Assembly (NCBI GenBank): GCA_036505275.1
Contig: DASXTS010000310.1
Location: forward strand, 1-11,330
Length of the DNA: 11,330 nt
Origin: DASXTS01 sp036505275
GTDB taxonomy: Bacteria; Actinomycetota; Actinomycetes; Mycobacteriales; Pseudonocardiaceae
Direction of reading: 5' to 3'
A program made the translations under genes and the position numbers. Under the pieces are notes generated by a model that did not search any database, was not told the origin of the DNA, and was given only the letters and a program-made list of their open reading frames with translations. Each line of letters begins with the position of its first letter. Within the stretch, counting starts at the first letter, position 1. This document shows, piece after piece, positions 6,303-11,330 of the stretch.

Positions 6303-6308
6303 ACGCTA
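6303..6308 (-). promoter_or_regulatory. Predicted -10 element for leaderless dapD
   Basis: On the minus strand TAGCGT is followed by CGGGCC and the dapD ATG, giving a six-base gap and a predicted start on the A of ATG. It shares two bases (6307-6308, the palindromic TA) with the dapE -10 on the other strand. The hexamer fits TANNNT; a -35 is not apparent. Confidence 0.6.
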
Positions 6309-6312
6309 CCGT
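6307..6312 (+). promoter_or_regulatory. Predicted -10 element for leaderless dapE
   Basis: TACCGT is followed by GGGCCG and then the GTG start of dapE at 6319, again a six-base gap. With only 22 bases between the two start codons there is no room for two ordinary leaders, so leaderless messages from a shared core are the simplest reading. Confidence 0.6.
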
Positions 6313-6318
6313 GGGCCG

Positions 6319-7389
6319 GTGCACAGCCTGGACCTGGCCGGCGACCCGATCGAGCTGACCGCGGCGCTGGTCGACGTGCCCAGCGTGTCCGGCGACGAAT
6401 CGAGGCTGGCCGACGAGGTCGAGGCGGCGTTGCGCCGCCAAGCCGACCACCTCACGATCGTCCGCAACGGCAACGCCGTGCTGGCGCGGACCGAGCTGGG
6501 CCGTCCGAGCCGGGTGCTGCTCGCCGGTCACCTGGACACCGTGCCGATCGCCGGCAATCTGCCGTCTCGCCGTGACGGCGCGCTGCTCTACGGCTGCGGC
6601 AGCTGCGACATGAAGGCCGGCGACGCGGTCATCCTGCACATCGCCGCGTCGGTCCGCGCGCCGAGCCACGATCTCACCGTGGTGCTGTACGACTGCGAAG
6701 AGGTCGAGGCGGACCGCAACGGCCTCGGTCGAATCGAGCGCGAGCTGCCCGAGTGGCTACGCGCCGACCTGGCGATTCTCGGCGAGCCGACGGCGGCCGC
6801 GATCGAAGCCGGCTGCCAGGGCACGCTGCGTGCCGAGGTGCGGACCACGGGCCGGCGGGCGCACAGCGCACGCTCCTGGCTCGGCGTCAATGCGATCCAC
6901 GCCGCCGGCCCGGTCCTCGACCGGCTGGCCGGCTACGACGCCCGCACGGTTGAGATCGACGGCTGCGGGTACCGCGAGGGGCTGCAGGCCGTCGGCGTCC
7001 GCGGCGGCGTGGCCGGCAACGTGGTGCCTGACGAGTGCATCGTCACGGTCAACTTCCGGTTCGCGCCCGACCGCGACCTTGCCGCCGCCCGGCAGCACGT
7101 GTGCGGGGTGTTCGACGACTTCGACGTGGTGTTCACCGACGGCGCAGCCGGTGCGCTCCCTGGCCTGACCGCGCCGGCCGCGCAGGCGTTCCTGGCCGCC
7201 GCGCAGACCCGGCCGGTGGGCAAGTACGGCTGGACGGACGTCGCCCGGTTCGCTGCCCTCGGTATCCCCGCGCTCAACTTCGGCCCCGGCGACCCCAATC
7301 TCGCGCACACCCGTGAGGAGCACGTGGATACCGCCAACGTCACCCGGTGCGCGCTGGTGCTGCGGCAGTTCCTCAGCGTGCCAGGATAG
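6319..7389 (+). CDS. dapE: Succinyl-diaminopimelate desuccinylase (zinc peptidase M20 family)
   Basis: DapE removes succinate from N-succinyl-LL-diaminopimelate, giving LL-diaminopimelate for lysine and peptidoglycan. The 356-residue protein shows the M20 metal site: H71 and D73 in GHLDTVP, D97 in GCGSCDMKAGD, the E127-E128 pair in CEEVEA (catalytic Glu and ligand), E156 in LGEPT, and H330 in LAHTREEHV. GRRAHSARSW (H182) belongs to the dimerisation domain inserted between the two halves of the catalytic domain. The GTG 6319 start is chosen because the frame upstream runs into dapD on the other strand, and because a -10-like TACCGT lies at the leaderless distance. The LOG gene follows after a short gap and may be cotranscribed. 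Confidence 0.95.
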   Translation: MHSLDLAGDPIELTAALVDVPSVSGDESRLADEVEAALRRQADHLTIVRNGNAVLARTELGRPSRVLLAGHLDTVPIAGNLPSRRDGALLYGCGSCDMKAGDAVILHIAASVRAPSHDLTVVLYDCEEVEADRNGLGRIERELPEWLRADLAILGEPTAAAIEAGCQGTLRAEVRTTGRRAHSARSWLGVNAIHAAGPVLDRLAGYDARTVEIDGCGYREGLQAVGVRGGVAGNVVPDECIVTVNFRFAPDRDLAAARQHVCGVFDDFDVVFTDGAAGALPGLTAPAAQAFLAAAQTRPVGKYGWTDVARFAALGIPALNFGPGDPNLAHTREEHVDTANVTRCALVLRQFLSVPG

Positions 7390-7397
7390 GGCCGGAT

Positions 7398-7403
7398 TAT
7401 GGT
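7398..7403 (+). promoter_or_regulatory. Possible -10 element for the LOG-family gene
   Basis: TATGGT is followed by seven bases and ATG 7411, close to the leaderless spacing seen for dapD, dapE and the CHAD gene. The same bases include an alternative ATG at 7399, so this may be coincidence. Confidence 0.35.
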
Positions 7404-7410
7404 GGCCGCC

Positions 7411-8178
7411 ATGACGGCCGAGCTCGACGAGGAACACCCCAGGGAGAAGCAGCGGGGCCCCGTGGTGCTGCGCCGCTCCCGGCGCGAGGAGCTAACTACC
7501 ACCGACCAGCGCCTGCTGGACTCACGTGGCCCGAGCGACTGGGTGCACACCGACCCGTGGCGGGTGATGCGCATCCAGGCGGAGTTCGTCGAGGGCTTCG
7601 GCGCGCTCGCCGAGCTGCCCAGGGCGGTCACCGTGTTCGGCTCGGCGCGCACCCAGCGCGACCATCCGGAGTACCAGCTCGGTCGCGAGATCGGCGCGGC
7701 GCTCGCGGCCGCCGGCTTTGCCGTGATCACCGGCGGTGGCCCCGGCAGCATGGAGGCGGTCAACCGGGGCGCATCGGAAGCCGGCGGGCTCTCCGTCGGC
7801 CTCGGCATCGAGCTGCCGTTCGAGCAGGGCCTGAACCCATGGGTGGATCTCGGCGTCAACTTCCGCTACTTCTTCACCCGCAAGACCATGTTCATCAAGT
7901 ACGCCCAGGCGTTCCTCTGCCTGCCCGGCGGCTTCGGCACAATGGACGAGCTGTTCGAGGCGCTGTGCCTGGTGCAGACCAAGAAGGTCACCAAGTTCCC
8001 CGTGGTGCTCTTCGGCCGGTCGTACTGGGGCGGGCTGCACGAGTGGCTGGCCAACACGGTGCTGGCCGCCGGCAAGATCAACGAGCGGGACATGGCGCTG
8101 CTGCACATCACCGACGACATCGACGAGGCGGTCGGCTATGTCGAGAGCGCCTACCGGGCGTGGGAGGAGACGCACTGA
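7411..8178 (+). CDS. LOG-family protein (cytokinin riboside 5'-monophosphate phosphoribohydrolase type)
   Basis: This 255-residue Rossmann-fold protein carries the LOG signatures: VFGSART (S78-R80), ITGGGPGSMEAVNRGA (G108 to about 121) and PGGFGTMDE (172-180). The last two form the nucleotide-binding and catalytic pocket. LOG enzymes split N6-modified AMP into free base and ribose 5-phosphate; in M. tuberculosis Rv1205 makes cytokinins. This is the longer actinobacterial version, with an N-terminal extension (TTDQRLLDSRGPSDWVHTDPWRVMRIQAEFVEGF) not present in plant LOG. The physiological substrate is uncertain, since family members may act on other nucleotides. ATG 7411 is preferred, with GGTGG five bases upstream and a TATGGT at leaderless spacing; in-frame ATG 7399 adds four residues. 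Position between dapE and folP2 matches mycobacteria. Confidence 0.9.
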   Translation: MTAELDEEHPREKQRGPVVLRRSRREELTTTDQRLLDSRGPSDWVHTDPWRVMRIQAEFVEGFGALAELPRAVTVFGSARTQRDHPEYQLGREIGAALAAAGFAVITGGGPGSMEAVNRGASEAGGLSVGLGIELPFEQGLNPWVDLGVNFRYFFTRKTMFIKYAQAFLCLPGGFGTMDELFEALCLVQTKKVTKFPVVLFGRSYWGGLHEWLANTVLAAGKINERDMALLHITDDIDEAVGYVESAYRAWEETH

Positions 8179-8442
8179 GCCCGTTGCGCTTCGGCGGCCG
8201 CACGATGCGTGAGGACCGCGCGCCTGGTGATGGCGATCGTCAACCGGACGCGGGACTCGTTCTACGACCGTGGCGCCGCCTTCGCTGTCGACCGCGCGAT
8301 GGCCGCTGTCGACCGCGCCGCGGCCGAGGGCGCCGACCTGGTGGACATTGGCGGCGTGCGGGCCGGTGCGGCCGGTGACTGGGTCTCGACCGCCGAGCGA
8401 GAACCTCGGCGTCGGCGTCGACGACCGCGAGGACAGCACCCT

Positions 8443-8479
8443 CGCCGCCACCGCCACCGCCACCGCCATCGCCATCGCC
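8443..8479 (+). repeat. GCCACC/GCCATC microsatellite inside the folP2 remnant
   Basis: A run of GCCACC and GCCATC hexamers replaces what should be a short LAATA-xAA helix, giving TATATAIAIAA. It looks like slippage expansion in a sequence no longer under selection. Confidence 0.65.
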
Positions 8480-8653
8480 GCGCACGCCGGCGCCCGGGTC
8501 TTCCGCGCCCATCAGGTCCGCCGCATCCGCAGCGTGCTCGACATGGTCGCCTCGATCGCCGGCACCCGGCCCCCGTCCCGCTGCATCCGCGCGCTCTCGC
8601 CTGACACGCATCGAACCGCCCGACTGGCCGCCCGAACCGCCCAAGACGCACGC

Positions 8654-8695
8654 CCGAACCGGCGAACACGCGGAGCCGAACCGGCGAACACGCGG
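8654..8695 (+). repeat. Two-copy 22-base-period direct repeat after the folP2 remnant
   Basis: Identical 20-base words (8654-8673 and 8676-8695) recur with a 22-base period; shorter CGAACCGCC-like words precede them (about 8610-8640). The period is not a multiple of three, fitting non-coding DNA. The stretch occupies the place where gpgS would be expected. Confidence 0.75.
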
Positions 8696-8737
8696 GTGTG
8701 GCGGTGAGTGTCGGGGTGACGTGCCACCATCAGGGGC

Positions 8738-9040
8738 GTGTTGACCGCTTTGCTGTACCTGGTGGTGATGGTCGCGGTGGCGGCCGTGGTGTACCTGTCC
8801 GCCGCTCTCGTGTTCGGGCGCGGCGAGGAGCTCGCGCCGCTGCCGCCGGGCGCCACCCCGACCTGCCTGCCGGAGTCCGGTATCACCGGCCGGGACGTGC
8901 GGGTACTGCGATTCCAGCAGGCCGTGCGGGGATACAAGATGTCCGAGGTGGACTGGGCGCTGCGGCGGCTGGCCGGCGAGCTGGACGCCTTACACGAGCG
9001 GTTGGCCGAGCTGGAGGGTGACCGGGACGTGGCCAGGTGA
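8738..9040 (+). CDS. Membrane-anchored DivIVA-motif protein (Rv1209-like)
   Basis: This 100-residue protein has one N-terminal membrane helix (about 2-25, LTALLYLVVMVAVAAVVYL), a Pro-rich linker and a short DivIVA-type segment: ITGRDVRVLRFQQAVRGYKMSEVDWALRRLAGEL (49-83), ending in a probable coiled coil (LDALHERLAELE). The RGYxxxEVD motif is the hallmark of DivIVA/Wag31-like domains, which sense curved membrane at poles and septa; here only the lead motif and a short coil remain, so full polar-scaffold function is doubtful. Position before tag matches Rv1209 in M. tuberculosis. GTG 8738 (or TTG 8741) has no clear ribosome site; CACCAT at 8725-8730 is a weak -10 at a seven-base gap. The stop overlaps the next start (GTGA). 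Confidence 0.85.
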   Translation: MLTALLYLVVMVAVAAVVYLSAALVFGRGEELAPLPPGATPTCLPESGITGRDVRVLRFQQAVRGYKMSEVDWALRRLAGELDALHERLAELEGDRDVAR

Positions 9041-9513
9041 GCGTCACGTTCGAGGTCAGGGTGCCGGTGGCCGCTCCGGCGGAGCTGGTGTGGGCTGCGA
9101 TCACCGACTGGCCGGCGCAGGGGGAGTGGATGCCGGGCACGGTAGTCGTGGTGGCGGACGGCGACGGCCGCACGGTGGGCACGCGGCTGTTCGCCTTCAC
9201 CGGGCTGGCCGATGTCGGGTTCCTGGATGTCCTCGAGATCGTCGACTGGCAGCCGCCGCACCGGTGCCGGATGCGGCACCTCGGCCGGCTGCTGCACGGA
9301 TATGGCGAGTTCACCGTCGAGGCCGGCGGCGACGGCGGTTCGACGTTCGTCTGGACCGAGGTGCTGCGGCCGCCGCTGGGACCGCTCGGCCACCTGGCGC
9401 TGTTGCTGCTGCGCGCCCCTTCCGAGGCGCTCATGCGCCGTGGCGGCCGCGCGCTGGCGGCCATGTGCGTCCGCCGCGCGGCTGATTCCGGCCAGTCGCA
9501 GACCCGCCGATGA
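9037..9513 (+). CDS. SRPBCC (START-like/polyketide cyclase) family protein
   Basis: This 158-residue protein has a helix-grip fold signature: VRVPVAAPAELVWAAITDWPAQGEWMPG at the N-terminus, alternating strands (TRLFAFTG, DVLEIVDWQPPHRCRMRHLG, YGEFTVEA, STFVWTEVLRPP) and a long C-terminal helix (APSEALMRRGGRALAAMCVRRA). The family binds hydrophobic ligands in an internal cavity; the ligand here cannot be predicted and no catalytic residue stands out. The GTG start overlaps the preceding stop and its stop overlaps the tag ATG (ATGA), so it sits in a tightly coupled three-gene unit. Confidence 0.88.
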   Translation: MSVTFEVRVPVAAPAELVWAAITDWPAQGEWMPGTVVVVADGDGRTVGTRLFAFTGLADVGFLDVLEIVDWQPPHRCRMRHLGRLLHGYGEFTVEAGGDGGSTFVWTEVLRPPLGPLGHLALLLLRAPSEALMRRGGRALAAMCVRRAADSGQSQTRR

Positions 9514-10097
9514 CCGCCGTCGTCGGGTCGGACGGCCGGGCCCGCTGCCCATGGGGTCTGTCCGCCGCCGAGTTTCTCGCCTACCACGACGAGGAATGGG
9601 GCCGACCGCTGTACCGCGACGCCGAGTTGTTCGAGCGGCTGAGCCTCGAGGCGTTCCAGTCGGGGCTGTCCTGGCTGACCATCCTGCGCAAGCGCGACGG
9701 CTTCCGCGGCGCGTTCGCCGGGTTCGACCCGGCCGCCGTAGCGGCGTTCGACGAGTCCGACGTGCATCGGCTGCTGGCCGACACCGCGATCGTGCGTAAC
9801 CGCGCGAAGATCGAGGCGACCATCCGCAATGCGCGCGCCGTACTCGATCTCGAACTCCCGCTCGGCACGCTGCTGTGGTCGTTCGCACCTCTGGCCGGCG
9901 CACGACCCAGACCGTCCACTATGGACGACGTGCCGGCGACCACCCCGGAGGCGGTGGCAATGGCGCGCGAACTCAAGCGCCGTGGGTTCGCCTTCGTCGG
10001 CCCGACGACGTGCTACGCGATGATGCAGGCCGTCGGCATTGTGGACGACCACGTGGTGGGCTGCTGGCGGGCCGCCGAGGACGTCGCAGCCGGCTGA
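9510..10097 (+). CDS. tag: DNA-3-methyladenine glycosylase I
   Basis: Tag removes 3-methyladenine from alkylated DNA, the first step of base excision repair. The 195-residue protein is full length. It shows RCPWG with C13, AYHDEEWGRPL with H26, and C-terminal DDHVVGCW with H181 and C185; these four residues form the structural zinc site known from E. coli Tag. The base-binding pocket is present in LSLEAFQSGLSWLTILRKR, where E47 and W55 match E. coli E38 and W46. VRNRAKIEATIRNARAVL and FVGPTTCYAMMQAVGIVDDH are standard family segments. ATG 9510 overlaps the SRPBCC stop, indicating translational coupling. The gene converges on the crotonase gene with only three bases between their ends, with no room for a terminator. 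Adaptive (Ada-type) control is not apparent. Confidence 0.96.
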   Translation: MTAVVGSDGRARCPWGLSAAEFLAYHDEEWGRPLYRDAELFERLSLEAFQSGLSWLTILRKRDGFRGAFAGFDPAAVAAFDESDVHRLLADTAIVRNRAKIEATIRNARAVLDLELPLGTLLWSFAPLAGARPRPSTMDDVPATTPEAVAMARELKRRGFAFVGPTTCYAMMQAVGIVDDHVVGCWRAAEDVAAG

Positions 10098-10100
10098 GCC

Positions 10101-10895
10101 TCATCGTCCGCTGAACGAGGGCGGCCGCTTGGCGACGAACGCCTGCACGGCCTCGCGGTGGTCGGCCGTCTGGGCCAATTCGGCCTGGCTGCGGCTCTCG
10201 ATGGCGAGGGCCTGCTCGAGCTCGGCACCAGCGGCGGCGAGCATGGCCTCCTTGATCCGCGCGTACGCCGTGGTCGGCCCGGCCGCCAACGACACGGCCA
10301 GCTCGGACGCCGCGGCGAGCGCTGTGCCGTCCGGCACCACCCGGTTGACCATGCCGATGCGCAGCGCCTCGGGCGCCGTCACCGGCTGCCCGAGCAGCAT
10401 CATCTCCATGGCCCGGCCGTAGCCGACCAGCCGTGGCAGCGTCCAGGACGCTCCGGTGTCCGCCGACAGGCCGACGCCGGCAAATGCCAGCAGGAACTTC
10501 GCCGACTCGGCCGCGATGCGCAGGTCGCAGGCGAAGGCGAGCGAGGCGCCGGCGCCTGCGGCCGTGCCGTTCACCGCGGCGATCACCGGCTTGGGCATGG
10601 TGGTGAGCGCGCGGACCAGCGGGTTGTAGTGCTCGTCCACGGTGCGCATCGGCGCGTCGCCGTCGGCGTTGAGCACCTCGACGTGCTCGCGAAGATCCTG
10701 GCCGGCGCTGAACGCCCGGCCGGCACCAGTGATCACCACGGCGCGCACGGTCGGCTCGCCGGCCGCCCAGCGCAGCTCGGCGAGCAGCGTCTCCTTGAGC
10801 TCCGCGGTGAACGAGTTGTACGCGTCCGGCCGGTTGAGGGTCAGGGTGCGGACGCCACCGGCGTCGTCGACGAGGAGCACTGGCTGATCGGGCAC
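10101..10895 (-). CDS. Enoyl-CoA hydratase/isomerase family protein, PaaG-like
   Basis: This 264-residue crotonase carries both oxyanion-hole elements: GAGRAFSAGQDL (57-68) and VNGTAAGAGASLAFACDLRIA (108-128). The segment FAGVGLSADTGASWTLPRLVG places D146 where PaaG-type isomerases have their catalytic Asp. The two Glu residues of true hydratases are absent (A112 or A113 and G142 region). An isomerase role on unsaturated or epoxy acyl-CoA is therefore more likely than hydration; the substrate is unknown. GTG 10895 begins just ahead of PDQPVLLVDDAGGVRTLTLNRP, the usual N-terminus. An in-frame ATG at 10976 would add 27 Arg-rich residues coded by an 11-base repeat, which looks non-coding. No good ribosome site is present; AACACT lies seven bases upstream as a weak -10. 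It is divergent from the DUF3117 gene. Confidence 0.88.
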   Translation of the reverse strand: MPDQPVLLVDDAGGVRTLTLNRPDAYNSFTAELKETLLAELRWAAGEPTVRAVVITGAGRAFSAGQDLREHVEVLNADGDAPMRTVDEHYNPLVRALTTMPKPVIAAVNGTAAGAGASLAFACDLRIAAESAKFLLAFAGVGLSADTGASWTLPRLVGYGRAMEMMLLGQPVTAPEALRIGMVNRVVPDGTALAAASELAVSLAAGPTTAYARIKEAMLAAAGAELEQALAIESRSQAELAQTADHREAVQAFVAKRPPSFSGR

Positions 10896-10933
10896 GGTGG
10901 TGAGTGTTCCAGGCCGGCGGGGCCGCCACCACC

Positions 10934-10966
10934 GCGCCGACAACGCGCCGACAACGCGCCGACAAC
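10934..10966. repeat. Three-copy 11-base tandem repeat (GCGCCGACAAC)
   Basis: Three perfect copies of GCGCCGACAAC lie between the divergent crotonase and DUF3117 genes. Eleven bases is close to one helical turn and not a multiple of three, which argues that the region is not translated. It could be a phased protein-binding array or simple slippage. Confidence 0.85.
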
Positions 10967-11002
10967 GCGCCGCCATGGTGGGCGTCGGCGGTGGCCGAAA
11001 TG

Positions 11003-11019
11003 ATCGGTTCCGATATCCT
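11003..11019 (+). promoter_or_regulatory. Possible promoter/operator of the DUF3117 gene
   Basis: ATCGGTTCCGAT (11003-11014) is a 12-base inverted repeat with a two-base centre, overlapping TATCCT (11014-11019), which fits a -10. This would give a leader of roughly 95 bases before ATG 11121. No -35 was identified. The overlap of a palindrome with a -10 is the usual arrangement for a repressor site, but no regulator is suggested. Confidence 0.35.
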
Positions 11020-11106
11020 GCTGTCCGGCGGATGCGCGAGAATGGGCACGTCACGTCGGTGCTCGGGCCTCGGCCGGGCGACGGCGCACCGGCGGGTGAA
11101 ACCAGC

Positions 11107-11114
11107 GGAGGGAG
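11107..11114 (+). promoter_or_regulatory. Strong ribosome binding site of the DUF3117 gene
   Basis: GGAGGGAG ends six bases before ATG 11121, supporting translation of this short gene. Confidence 0.8.
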
Positions 11115-11120
11115 CACGCT

Positions 11121-11288
11121 ATGGCGGCCATGAAGCCCCGGACCGGCGACGGTCCCCTCGAGGTCACCAAGGAAGGACGCGGCATCGTGATGCGCGTTCC
11201 GCTCGAGGGTGGTGGGCGCCTCGTCGTCGAGATGTCGGCGGAGGAGGCCAACGCCCTGGGCGATGCCTTGAAGGCGGCCGCTGGCTGA
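11121..11288 (+). CDS. DUF3117 family small protein (Rv1211-like)
   Basis: A 55-residue protein beginning MAAMKPRTGDGPLEVTKEGR and ending in EEANALGDALKAAAG. It matches the small actinobacterial DUF3117 family in sequence and length. A central IVMRVPLEGGGRLVVEMSAEEA suggests two beta strands and a helix. Its function is unknown. The strong GGAGGGAG site and the conserved position after tag (as Rv1211 after tagA in M. tuberculosis) support that it is real despite its size. The crotonase gene is inserted between tag and this gene relative to mycobacteria. The window ends 42 bases after the stop; those bases hold no gene. Confidence 0.92.
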   Translation: MAAMKPRTGDGPLEVTKEGRGIVMRVPLEGGGRLVVEMSAEEANALGDALKAAAG

Positions 11289-11330
11289 TCCAGCCTCGAG
11301 AAGTACTGAAGCCCCGGTTTCCACTGTGGA

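Larger units (their letters stand above)
8175..8707 (+). pseudogene. folP2: Degraded folP2 (dihydropteroate synthase homologue)
   Basis: Three fragments in three frames line up with an actinobacterial FolP2. Frame one, overlapping the LOG stop, reads LSPLRFGGRTMREDRA from 8175 (now CTG rather than a usual start). A one-base excess in the C-rich stretch near 8217-8224 then shifts to the frame reading LVMAIVNRTRDSFYDRGAAF ... EGADLVDIGGVRAG, to about 8399. The third frame, from about 8396, reads ENLGVGVDDREDSTLAATA ... GARVFRAHQVRRIRSVLDMVASIAGTRPP, the normal C-terminal end. About 150 codons of the barrel are missing between the last two fragments, including the substrate-binding loops. Homology fades near 8600; the third frame then runs through a 22-base repeat to a stop at 8707. 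NRTRDSF also differs from the usual NRTPDSF. No functional enzyme can be made. FolP2 is generally the second, non-essential homologue. Confidence 0.85.

Noticed and set aside
6592..6620. GCGSCDMKAG of DapE as an unusual redox-active CxxC next to the metal ligand
   Set aside because: Small and Cys residues before the DMK motif are, as I recall, common in actinobacterial DapE, so I do not treat it as novel.
8209..8604. A 131-residue intact gene starting at GTG 8209
   Set aside because: Only the first 65 or so residues resemble FolP2; the rest is Arg/His repeat translation in the wrong frame, while FolP2 C-terminal homology resumes in another frame. It is better read as part of a pseudogene.
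8512..9903. Minus-strand open frame of 463 codons over the DivIVA-SRPBCC-tag genes
   Set aside because: Product is an Arg-rich antisense translation; the plus-strand products match known families and overlap in operon style.
10896..11324. N-terminal extension of the crotonase up to the far upstream ATG (407-residue reading)
   Set aside because: The extra part crosses the DUF3117 gene antisense and the 11-base repeats and has no conserved sequence; family proteins begin near PDQPVLLVDD.
11320..11330. TCCACTGTGGA palindrome at the window edge as a DnaA box or terminator
   Set aside because: It is cut off by the end of the window and does not match the DnaA box closely enough; nothing can be concluded from 11 bases.
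1..11330. CRISPR array, RNA genes, insertion sequences, prophage or toxin-antitoxin genes
   Set aside because: The only repeats are short tandem units and one palindrome; no regularly spaced repeats with unique spacers, no tRNA-like cloverleaf, no transposase or integrase motif and no small toxin pair were seen on either strand.

Overview
This is high-GC actinobacterial DNA. The gene content points to the order Pseudonocardiales or a close relative. It carries a mycothiol gene (mshB), a seven-iron FdxA ferredoxin, and the succinylase branch of lysine/diaminopimelate synthesis (dapC, dapD, dapE). Several gene neighbourhoods match blocks I know from Mycobacterium tuberculosis: mshB-Rv1171, fdxC-Rv1178, dapD-dapE, and the Rv1205-folP2-gpgS-Rv1209-tagA-Rv1211 run. 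I cannot name a genus.

Layout: (1) The left edge (2-361) is the 3' end of an oligopeptide/dipeptide ABC-transporter ATPase, closed by a hairpin on its stop codon. (2) Next to it is a 44-base palindromic repeat (389-432) overlapping the first possible start of mshB. (3) mshB, a small four-helix membrane protein gene and an EcsC-like unknown (391-2694) overlap one another and look like one operon; each carries short in-frame tandem repeats. (4) fdxA and dapC (2820-4230) overlap by 11 bases. (5) On the minus strand, dapD (6296-5322) and a CHAD-domain gene (5225-4281) point left, and dapE points right from a 22-base gap with dapD. A LOG-family gene follows dapE. (6) At 8175-8707 lies a broken folP2 with a frameshift and a large internal deletion; gpgS, which follows folP2 in mycobacteria, is absent. 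(7) A one-helix DivIVA-motif protein, an SRPBCC protein and tag (8738-10097) overlap start-to-stop. (8) A PaaG-like crotonase (minus) converges on tag and diverges from a 55-residue DUF3117 gene at the right edge.

Function: fdxA/dapC, dapD and dapE cover three consecutive steps of the succinylase route to meso-diaminopimelate. mshB makes the mycothiol precursor GlcN-Ins. The remaining genes are housekeeping or unknown.

The most notable observations are a shared promoter core between dapD and dapE, in which two overlapping -10 hexamers each sit six bases from a start codon (predicting divergent leaderless mRNAs); the same geometry in front of the CHAD gene and a near match before the LOG gene; the decayed folP2/gpgS locus; and the palindrome that may supply or displace the mshB start. 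I saw no CRISPR array, RNA gene, insertion sequence or prophage, and nothing I would call a wholly new system.
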